The translations under genes and the position numbers were made by a program. The notes beneath the pieces are model-generated. The model did no database searches. It worked only from the letters and a program-made list of their open reading frames with translations, and was not told the DNA's origin. Positions 1 through 6,263 of a stretch of DNA of 64,000 nucleotides are shown here, piece after piece. This DNA is from DASSUW01 sp963849695 (GTDB taxonomy: Bacteria > Actinomycetota > Thermoleophilia > Solirubrobacterales > Solirubrobacteraceae), in the NCBI GenBank assembly GCA_963849695.1, contig CAWKIT010000038.1, positions 25,082-89,081 on the forward strand. The letters run 5' to 3'. Each line of letters opens with the position of its first letter. The stretch's first letter is position 1.

Positions 1-219
1 CTGTTCGCCCGCGGCCTCCGCCGCCTCTCGGCCTCCGAGACCGCCACGCTCACGCTCGCGGAGCCGCTGACCGCCGGCGCGCTCGGGGCGCTCGTGCTGG
101 CGGAGCCGATGACCGCGATGTCGATCGCCGGGGCCGGGCTCGTGCTCGCGGGGCTGCTGGCGCTCGCGGTCCGGATCCCCGGGCCGGTGGTTGCAATGCC
201 CCAGCGCGCCCGGGGATGA
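1..219 (+). CDS. C-terminal end of a DMT/EamA-family transporter (5' truncated)
   Basis: Only the last 72 residues lie in the window; the frame is open from base 1 and stops at the TGA at 217-219. The fragment has the pattern of the end of an EamA (drug/metabolite transporter) repeat: the segment LSASETATLTLAEPLTAGAL, then LVLAEPM, then a last hydrophobic helix (roughly residues 40-60) and a short basic tail. EamA proteins are ten-helix inner-membrane exporters of metabolites or amino acids; the substrate cannot be told from this piece. The stop overlaps the ATG of the GntR-type gene by 4 nt (ATGA), so the two are probably co-transcribed and the regulator may control the exporter. Confidence 0.7.
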   Translation: MFARGLRRLSASETATLTLAEPLTAGALGALVLAEPMTAMSIAGAGLVLAGLLALAVRIPGPVVAMPQRARG

Positions 220-869
220 TCCGTTCAGTGGCCGCCGCCCGCCAGCTCCAGCGCACCTCGACCGTCGACGCCCTCGCCGCCGCCCTGCGCCGCGAGATCC
301 TCGACGGCGAGCTGCCGGCCGGCGCTTGGCTGCGCGAGCGGGAGCTGTGCGAGGCGTTCGGCGTCGCGCGCCACTCGCTGCGCGCGGCCCTGCGGACGCT
401 GGCGGCCGAGGGGCTGGTCCGGATCGAGCCTCACCGCGGCGCGCACGTGGCTCAGCTCACTCCCGACGACGTCCGCTGGCTGTATGAGCTGCGCGCGGCG
501 CTCGAGCTCGAGGCGGCGCATCTCGCGCTCGAGCGCAACGGCGGCCGGCTGCCGCCCGAGGTGCACGCGGCCCTCGAGCGGCTGCAGGCCGCCTGCAGCG
601 GCGACGACCCGCCCTGGAGCGCGATCAACGAGGCCCACGCCGAGCTGCACGGCGCGATCGTCGCCGCCGCCGGCAGCCCGCGCATCGCCGCCGCCCATGC
701 CGCGCTGAGCGGCGAGATGCGCCTGTTCCTGGTCGCGCTCAAGCCGCACCTCGACCCGTCGCGCATGGCCGTCGACCATGCGGCGCTCGTCCGCGACCTC
801 GAGAGCCGCGGCCCGACCGTGATGCGCGATCACCTGCGCACCGCCGCCGAGACGCTCGCCGGCGTATGA
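216..869 (+). CDS. GntR-family regulator with FCD ligand-binding domain
   Basis: A 217-residue protein with an N-terminal winged helix-turn-helix of GntR type (about residues 15-80). Visible hallmarks are the LRREILDGELPAG strand-helix, the recognition region ELCEAFGVARHSLRAALRTL and the wing GLVRIEPHRGAHV. An all-helical FCD effector domain follows (about 90-210), starting with DDVRWLYELRAALELEAAHL. FadR-subfamily proteins of this kind bind DNA as dimers and respond to small organic acids, often metal-assisted. The ligand is unknown here. The gene overlaps both neighbours by 4 nt, forming an exporter fragment / regulator / Vps62-like operon, and may regulate that operon. Confidence 0.9.
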   Translation: MIRSVAAARQLQRTSTVDALAAALRREILDGELPAGAWLRERELCEAFGVARHSLRAALRTLAAEGLVRIEPHRGAHVAQLTPDDVRWLYELRAALELEAAHLALERNGGRLPPEVHAALERLQAACSGDDPPWSAINEAHAELHGAIVAAAGSPRIAAAHAALSGEMRLFLVALKPHLDPSRMAVDHAALVRDLESRGPTVMRDHLRTAAETLAGV

Positions 870-1975
870 GCCCGCTCGACCCGCGCCTCGAGAAGCACAA
901 GCCCGCGCTGGTGTACGACCCGCAGGAGGCATACCGCGCGATGTCGGCGGCCTCGATCACCGACTACCGCGGCAACGCACTCAAGCGCAGCAGCGGCAGC
1001 GTCGTCGCACGCGCGGGAGCGGGCCTGTCGCTCGCCCTGCTGTCCGCCTACGACGTCCGCGAGGGCGACCGCCTCGACGAGGTCGGCGACCACGTGGCCG
1101 CCTCGCGCCGGTTCCAGGGCGATCCCGCCTACCGCGAGCGCGTGTACGCGCGCGCCAAGCCTGACGGCGACCGCCTGTGGCTGCAGTACTGGCTCTGGTG
1201 CTACTACAACCCCAAGCACCTGCTCGGCTTCGGCAAGCACGAGGGTGACTGGGAGGTGGTCCAGATCGGCCTCGGAGCCGACGACGCTCCCGAGGTCGCG
1301 ACCTACTCCCAGCACGCGGCGGGCGAGGCGCGCGAGTGGGAGGACGTCAAGCGGCAGGGCGACCATCCCGTGGTCTACGTCGCCCCGCTCTCGCACGCGT
1401 GCTATTTCGAGGCCGGCGCGCATCCCTACCCGGTCGGAATCGACAACCCGGACGACTCGCTGCCGCCGATCCTCCCGCGGCTCGAGGAGTTCGGCGGCTG
1501 GGACGACTGGTCCGGCCGCTGGGGCAACTCCACGGGCATCCGCGGCGGCGCGTGGGGCGGCCGCAGCCCGGCCAGCCCCGGCCGGCAGAACCAGAAGTGG
1601 GAGCACCCGGCCGCCTGGCACCTGACTGCTCGCGCCACCACGCCGCTGCGCGCTGCGAGTCGCGCCGCGCGCGAGGTCGGCAAGGCGACGTATCCGAAGC
1701 TGCTCGACATCGACGCCCGTCGCGTCGACGACCGCGTGCTCGTCGACTACCGGCTCGATCCGGCGCCGCTGCGGCGCGCTTCGCGGCTTCTGGTCACGCT
1801 GCACCGGCCCGGCGACGAGGACGAGCTGCTGGTCAGCTCGCCCGAGAAGCTGGAGGGGGCGGCGGGCACGGTCGACGTCGCGGTGCCGCCCGGCGTGGAG
1901 GGCGACGTCCTGGTCCGGGCGTCCGCGTACAACGTCCTGCGACAGCGCAGCGATCCGCTTCAGACCACGACCTGA
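866..1975 (+). CDS. Vps62-like protein
   Basis: A 369-residue soluble protein with no signal peptide. The centre carries a block that I associate with bacterial Vps62-related proteins: LWLQYWLWCYYNPKHLLGFG, then KHEGDWEVVQIGL (near residue 125), then HPVVYVAPLSHACYF. The DWE and histidine/aromatic residues are the most conserved-looking part. The last ~90 residues look like a beta-sandwich extension (LLVTLHRPGDEDELLVSS). The biochemical role of bacterial members is not established to my knowledge. The ATG overlaps the TGA of the GntR-type gene by 4 nt, and a strong hairpin follows the stop, so this is the last gene of that operon. Confidence 0.6.
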   Translation: MSPLDPRLEKHKPALVYDPQEAYRAMSAASITDYRGNALKRSSGSVVARAGAGLSLALLSAYDVREGDRLDEVGDHVAASRRFQGDPAYRERVYARAKPDGDRLWLQYWLWCYYNPKHLLGFGKHEGDWEVVQIGLGADDAPEVATYSQHAAGEAREWEDVKRQGDHPVVYVAPLSHACYFEAGAHPYPVGIDNPDDSLPPILPRLEEFGGWDDWSGRWGNSTGIRGGAWGGRSPASPGRQNQKWEHPAAWHLTARATTPLRAASRAAREVGKATYPKLLDIDARRVDDRVLVDYRLDPAPLRRASRLLVTLHRPGDEDELLVSSPEKLEGAAGTVDVAVPPGVEGDVLVRASAYNVLRQRSDPLQTTT

Positions 1976-1983
1976 GGGGGACC

Positions 1984-2022
1984 CGGCCGGGCGGGCGGCA
2001 TTGCGACCGCCCCGCCCGGCCG
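1984..2022 (+). terminator. Strong GC hairpin after the Vps62-like gene
   Basis: A perfect 12-bp stem: CGGCCGGGCGGG at 1984-1995 pairs with CCCGCCCGGCCG at 2011-2022, extended inward by CGG/CCG around a loop containing CATTGCGA. It begins 8 nt after the stop and has no U-tract, as is usual for terminators in very GC-rich actinobacteria. The rest of the gap to 2211 holds no other clear signal except the AGGGGAAG ribosome site just before the next gene. Confidence 0.6.
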
Positions 2023-2211
2023 AGAGGAGGAGGGAGACGTTCCGGGGGAAGAACGCTCGAGAATTGACTCCCCGTCACCAAGGAGGGGAAACCGCCGGCG
2101 GTCAGTATGGGGACGTACCACCGGATTTCGGTCATCGTGGTGACCCGGAGCATCCGACTGGTGCGCTTGCGATCCTTAGAACCCCGACCTAGCACCGACA
2201 GGGGAAGTCGA

Positions 2212-2730
2212 ATGACACGGAGATTCGAAGTCGGGCCCATCCTGGTCGCGCTCGGAGCCATCGGCCTGCTGGTGAGCCTGTTCATGGACTGGTACGGACC
2301 ACTGACGGCGTGGGAAGCGTTCGAGGTGGTCGAAGTGCTGCTGGCGGCGCTCGCCGTCACGGCGCTCGTGATCGCCGTCGGAATGCTGGTGCCCGCGCTC
2401 GAGTACCTCGAGCGCCGCTGGCTGCCGCTGATCGTGCTCGGCGTCGCCGTGCTGGTGGCGGCCGAGCTCGTCAACCCGCCGCCCGCCGCCGGCGGGGAGT
2501 CGCTCGACGTCGGCGCGTGGCTGGCGTTCGGCGCCGCGATCGTGATGCTGGCAGGCGCGGTGCTGAGCTTCGGCCGGGTCTCGTTCGCGGTCGCGGTGGA
2601 GGGCCGCGAGGTTCGCGAGCGCGTGCCGGTCGTGGACCATCGCGACGACGCGACGGAGACGACAGTGGTGAACCCGCCCCGGCGTGATCCACCCGGGACA
2701 GTGGCGCCCAGGCCTGCCGAGGAAGGCTGA
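2212..2730 (+). CDS. Four-helix membrane protein, unknown function
   Basis: A 172-residue protein with four predicted membrane segments, near residues 8-25 (ILVALGAIGLLVSLFMDW), 35-60 (VLLAALAVTALVIAVGMLV), 70-85 (LPLIVLGVAVLVAAELV) and 100-125 (WLAFGAAIVMLAGAVLSFGR), then a charged cytosolic tail. The ATG at 2212 is chosen because AGGGGAAG lies 5 nt upstream; an upstream in-frame ATG at 2107 has no such site. The W-Y-G motif after helix 1 resembles small actinobacterial membrane proteins of unknown role. It shares the base pair at 2730 with the next gene (TGATG), so the two are likely made together. Confidence 0.7.
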   Translation: MTRRFEVGPILVALGAIGLLVSLFMDWYGPLTAWEAFEVVEVLLAALAVTALVIAVGMLVPALEYLERRWLPLIVLGVAVLVAAELVNPPPAAGGESLDVGAWLAFGAAIVMLAGAVLSFGRVSFAVAVEGREVRERVPVVDHRDDATETTVVNPPRRDPPGTVAPRPAEEG

Positions 2731-4025
2731 TGCCGGACCTGCGCGAGGTCTCCTTCGAGCTCGAGCGGTTCGCCTGGAGCGAGCTGGGGCGGCTCGAGGT
2801 GGTCGGCCGCTGGAGCGGCCTCGAGGGCCGCCGGCTGGGCCGGCCCGTGCTGCGGCTGGAGGCCGAGGGTCGGCGAAGGCGGCTGGCGGCGCTGCCCGGC
2901 GGTCAGCTGGTTCCGTCCGGCGAGGGTGAGTGGCGGGCCTCGTTCGCCTACGACGGCGATCCCGAGCAGATCGGTCCGGTCGTGCTCGAGCTCGGCCGGC
3001 TGGCGGTCGACCTCCCGGCCCCGCGCCGGCGCCGCCGGCAGCCGGGAGACGATGCGCTCGCCGAGGAGCGCCGGCGGCGCGAGGAGGCGGAGGCGACGCT
3101 CGCCGAGCGCGACGCCGAGCTGATCAGCCTGCGCGAGGAGGCCGACGCCGCGCTCGCGGAGCGTGAGGCCGAAGTGGAGACGCAGCGCGAGCAGCTCGAG
3201 CGGCTCAACGCCGAGCTCGCCGGCGCAGTGGAGGAGCGCGACCGGCTGAAGGCCGACCTGGCGATCCGTGACGAGGAGCTCACTGCCGCGCGCGAGGAGG
3301 CGCAGACCGCGCGTGCCGAGGCGACCGAGGTGCGCGAGAAGCTGGCGACCGCGCGCGAGGAAGCGGAGGCGCGGGTGGCGGCCGAGCGGGCCGCGGCGAC
3401 CGAGGTGCGCGAGAAGCTCGCGACCGCACGTGAGGAGGCGCAGAGCACGATCGCCGCTGAAGCGCAGGAGACCGAGCGGCTGCGTGCCGAGCTCGAGGCG
3501 GCGCGCGAGGAGACCGAGCGGACGGTCGAGGCCGAGCGCGCGGAGACGGCTCGGCTGCGCGCCGAGCTCGCCTCCCACTCGGCGCCGACCAACGGCGGCG
3601 AGGGCACCGAGGCGGAGGCCGCAGCCACGCGCATGTACGAGCGGATAGCGCGTGAGCTGGAGCGCGAGCGGTCCGCGGCACGGCATCTGCGGCGCGAGCT
3701 CGACGCGGTGCAGGCGCAGACCGCCGAGGACCGCAGGTCGGCGTCGGCGGCGGCCGCCGGCGGCGTGACCGAGGAGGTCCCCGCCGCCACGCCGGCCGCG
3801 CGCCGCCGGAGCGACCTCGGGCGCGTGGCCGCCCACCAGCGAGCCGAGGCGGCCCGGGCCGCCGCCGCCCTCCAGCGGGCCGACGCGGCCCGTGCCGGTG
3901 CCGCCCACCGGGTGCCGGATGCGCACCGGTCGCCGACGACGGTGTGGGGCCTGCGCGCCGCCGCGCTGTTGTTCGTGGCCGTGCTGCTCGTGATGCTGCT
4001 GCTGATCGTGAGCTGGGTGACCTGA
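2730..4025 (+). CDS. Long coiled-coil protein with C-terminal membrane anchor
   Basis: A 431-residue protein in three parts. Residues 1-100 form a beta-rich, arginine-rich globular region (ELERFAWSELGRLEVVGRW). Residues about 105-330 are a highly charged heptad-like coiled coil with internal near-repeats, for example TEVREKLATAREEA occurring twice. After an alanine/arginine linker, residues about 405-428 form one membrane helix (AAALLFVAVLLVMLLLIVSW), leaving nearly no C-terminal tail. This is the layout of a tail-anchored cytoplasmic scaffold. I do not recognise a family. The one-base overlap with the preceding membrane protein suggests a two-gene unit, perhaps a membrane-associated structural complex. 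Confidence 0.65.
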   Translation: MPDLREVSFELERFAWSELGRLEVVGRWSGLEGRRLGRPVLRLEAEGRRRRLAALPGGQLVPSGEGEWRASFAYDGDPEQIGPVVLELGRLAVDLPAPRRRRRQPGDDALAEERRRREEAEATLAERDAELISLREEADAALAEREAEVETQREQLERLNAELAGAVEERDRLKADLAIRDEELTAAREEAQTARAEATEVREKLATAREEAEARVAAERAAATEVREKLATAREEAQSTIAAEAQETERLRAELEAAREETERTVEAERAETARLRAELASHSAPTNGGEGTEAEAAATRMYERIARELERERSAARHLRRELDAVQAQTAEDRRSASAAAAGGVTEEVPAATPAARRRSDLGRVAAHQRAEAARAAAALQRADAARAGAAHRVPDAHRSPTTVWGLRAAALLFVAVLLVMLLLIVSWVT

Positions 4026-4101
4026 CGCGCGCGGCGCGATCGCCCGCCGCTGCCGGGCGCCTTACTGGGAGGCCTCGGGGCGCGTGTACTGTGCGCCGCT
4101 G

Positions 4102-4992
4102 ATGGACGAGATCGCGATCGTGGTCCACGGCGGCGCCGGCGGGCTCCCGCGAGACGCCGCCCGCGTCGACCGCATGCGCGCCGGCGCGGCGGCGGCGGTC
4201 GAGGCGGGGCACGCGGTCCTGGCCGGCGGCGGGACGTCGCTGGAGGCGGTCGAGGCGGCGGTCGTGGTGCTCGAGGACGACCCCGATTTCAACGCCGGCC
4301 GCGGCGCCGCCTTGACCGAGTACGGGCGGGTCGAGCTCGACGCCTCGATCATGGAAGGCACGAGCCGCGCGGCCGGGGCGGTGGCCGCCGTGCGCGGCGT
4401 CCGCAACCCGATCCGGGCCGCGCGGGCGGTGCTCGAGGAGGGGCGGCACGTGCTGCTCGTCGGCGCGCCCGCCATCGAGTTCGCCGCCACCGCCGGTCTC
4501 GACTTCGAGTCCGAGACCTGGTTCGTGACCGAGCGCGAGCGGCTCGCGCTCGCCAACGCCGCCGAGCCGGCGCGCGGGACGGTCGGCGCCGTCGCGCGCG
4601 ACGCGCAGGGCTGCCTGGCCGCGGCGACCTCGACCGGCGGCGTCTCGGGCCAGCGGCTCGGGCGCGTCGGCGACTCGCCGCTGATCGGCGCCGGCACCTG
4701 GGCCGACGACGCGACCGTCGCCGTCTCCTGCACCGGCCACGGCGAGTCGATCGTCCGCTCGGCGCTCGCGCACGAGGTCGACGCGCTGCTGCGCCACCGC
4801 GGCCTCGGCCTCGAGGGCGCGTGCGCGATCGCGATCGACGGTCTCGGGCGCTGGGGCCAGGACGGCGGCCTGATCGCGGTCAGCTCGCACGGGGAGGTGG
4901 CCGCGAAGTTCAACTCGGCCGCCATGACCCGCGGCTGGCGGGTGGGGGACGGGCCCGTTGTCACCGCCGTCGCGCCGGGCGAAGGTGGCTGA
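4102..4992 (+). CDS. Isoaspartyl peptidase / L-asparaginase (Ntn-hydrolase)
   Basis: About 296 residues, of the plant-type asparaginase / isoaspartyl-dipeptidase family. These enzymes are made as a precursor that cleaves itself before a threonine, which then acts as the N-terminal nucleophile. Visible are the opening strand IAIVVHGGAGG, the segment EDDPDFNAGRGAALTEYG, the cleavage-site Thr in ARGTVGAVARD (near residue 160) and the STGG motif that binds the substrate carboxylate. It hydrolyses isoaspartyl dipeptides and asparagine in the cytoplasm. The ATG at 4102 places the HGGAGG strand at the usual distance; an in-frame GTG at 4084 would add six residues. It overlaps the following gene by 8 nt. 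Confidence 0.9.
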   Translation: MDEIAIVVHGGAGGLPRDAARVDRMRAGAAAAVEAGHAVLAGGGTSLEAVEAAVVVLEDDPDFNAGRGAALTEYGRVELDASIMEGTSRAAGAVAAVRGVRNPIRAARAVLEEGRHVLLVGAPAIEFAATAGLDFESETWFVTERERLALANAAEPARGTVGAVARDAQGCLAAATSTGGVSGQRLGRVGDSPLIGAGTWADDATVAVSCTGHGESIVRSALAHEVDALLRHRGLGLEGACAIAIDGLGRWGQDGGLIAVSSHGEVAAKFNSAAMTRGWRVGDGPVVTAVAPGEGG

Positions 4993-5842
4993 CCGGGTCG
5001 AGGACGTCGCCGGCCGGCTCTACAGCCTGCCGCTGGAGGACTTCACGCGCGAGCGCGACGCCGCCGCCCGCGAGCTGCGCAAGGCGAAGGAGCGCGACGC
5101 CGCCGCGGTGGTGGCCAAGCTGCCGAAGCCGACCCAGGCCGCATGGGCGGCCAACGCCCTCGCCCGCGAGCACCGCGACCTCGTCGACGACCTCCTGGCC
5201 GCCGCCGACGAGCTGCGGGCGGCGCAGGAGGCGGCCGTCGCCGGCAAGGGCGCCGACGCGCTGCGCGAGGCGGCGGCGGCCGAGCGTGCGGCGGTCGACG
5301 CGCTGATGGCGGAGGCGAAGCAGCTGAAGCCGGGCGGTCGCAAGCCCAGCGGGGCGACGCTCGAGAAGCTGCGGACCACGCTCGAGGCGGTCGCCACCAA
5401 CGACACCGTGCGCGCCGCGCTCGACTCCGGGCGCGTGGTCGAGGACGCCGAGGGCGGCGGCGCCTGGGGGCTGCTGGCCGGCGCCGACGCTCCCGCCACA
5501 CCGCCGCGCAAGCCCGCCAAGCGGCGCCCGAAGCCGGCGCCGAAGGCGGACAAGGCCGAGCGGCAGGCGGCCGAGCAGCGGCTGCGCGAGGAGCAGGAGC
5601 GCCGCGGGCGGCTCGAGACCGAGCTCCGCGAGGCGCGGGCCGAGCGCCGCTCACGCGAGCGCGAGCTCGAGCGCGCCGAGAAGGCCGTCGACCGCGCCGC
5701 CGGCCGCCTCGAGGCCGCGCTCGCCGCCGCCGAGGAGGCACGCGAGCAGGCCGATGAGGCGAAATCCGAGCTCGAGGCCGCTCGCGAGGCCGCGAGCGAG
5801 GCCCGCGACACCGTGGCCCGCCTGGAAGAACAGCTCGACTGA
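4985..5842 (+). CDS. Coiled-coil-rich protein of unknown function
   Basis: About 285 residues. The GTG at 4985 is preferred because GAAGG precedes it and it overlaps the stop of the peptidase gene by 8 nt. The first ~90 residues contain LYSLPLEDFTRERDAAAREL and LPKPTQAAWAANAL, a combination I have seen in hypothetical actinobacterial proteins. A basic proline-rich linker (PPRKPAKRRPKPAPK) follows. From about residue 180 to the end is a continuous, strongly charged alpha-helical coiled coil. No enzyme motif, signal peptide or membrane helix is visible. Function unknown; the coiled coil suggests an assembly or nucleic-acid-associated role. Confidence 0.6.
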   Translation: MADRVEDVAGRLYSLPLEDFTRERDAAARELRKAKERDAAAVVAKLPKPTQAAWAANALAREHRDLVDDLLAAADELRAAQEAAVAGKGADALREAAAAERAAVDALMAEAKQLKPGGRKPSGATLEKLRTTLEAVATNDTVRAALDSGRVVEDAEGGGAWGLLAGADAPATPPRKPAKRRPKPAPKADKAERQAAEQRLREEQERRGRLETELREARAERRSRERELERAEKAVDRAAGRLEAALAAAEEAREQADEAKSELEAAREAASEARDTVARLEEQLD

Positions 5843-5862
5843 CCCCCGGCCGAAACCTAAAC

Positions 5863-5892
5863 GGGGTCTGACCCCGGGCGGGGTCAGACCCC
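5863..5892. repeat. GGGGTCTGACCCC palindromic repeat, copy 1
   Basis: A perfect inverted repeat: GGGGTCTGACCCC (5863-5875) and GGGGTCAGACCCC (5880-5892) separated by GGGC. It lies between two convergent genes. The 16-mer AACGGGGTCTGACCCC starting at 5860 recurs, on the other strand, in the second copy at 9059-9103. The pair brackets the mmcQ-like/luxR block. Short palindromes of this type resemble REP elements mobilised by RAYT transposases; no such transposase is in the window. Confidence 0.75.
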
Positions 5893-5915
5893 TATTTCGC
5901 TTGGCTAACTAACCG

Positions 5916-6263
5916 TCAGGGTTCGAGCTGCGCGGCGAGGCGCTTCGGGGCGACCGCGATGTAGCTGTCGGTGATGAAGTCGGCGACCTCGGTCCAGTCG
6001 ACCGGCCCGGTGTCGAGCCTGAGCCCGGCCCAGCCGCGGTGGCCGATGTAGGAGGGCATGTAGAACCGGTCCGGGTCGGCGGCGATCAGGCCCTCGTTGG
6101 CGGGCGACTTGAACACGATGCCGACGATCCCGTCGCCGTGGTGGTCGTCGAGGTGGTACGCGAAGGTCCGGCCGCGGACCTTGAAGATCGCGTGGCGGCC
6201 GCTGCGCTCGCGCGTCGCCTCCGGCAGCTCGGCGCAGATCTCCGACACCCGGTCGAGGCTCAC
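5916..6263 (-). CDS. MmcQ/YjbR-family protein
   Basis: A 115-residue protein with the YjbR (CyaY-like fold) signature: an N-terminal helix VSEICAELPEATRERSGRHA, the strand IFKVRGRTFAYHLDD, then KSPANEGLIAADPDRFYMP and the aromatic block GHRGWAGLRLDTGPVDW ending in DFITDSYIAVAPKRL. Members are called DNA-binding proteins in databases, but few have been tested. The GTG start at 6263 overlaps the stop of the upstream LuxR-type gene (6260) by 4 nt, so it is translationally coupled to it. The downstream side ends in the palindromic repeat. Confidence 0.8.
   Translation of the reverse strand: MSLDRVSEICAELPEATRERSGRHAIFKVRGRTFAYHLDDHHGDGIVGIVFKSPANEGLIAADPDRFYMPSYIGHRGWAGLRLDTGPVDWTEVADFITDSYIAVAPKRLAAQLEP

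Noticed and set aside
2107..2211. Upstream ATG for the four-helix membrane protein
   Set aside because: No ribosome site; the extra 35 residues are unlike a membrane protein N-terminus, and AGGGGAAG precedes 2212.
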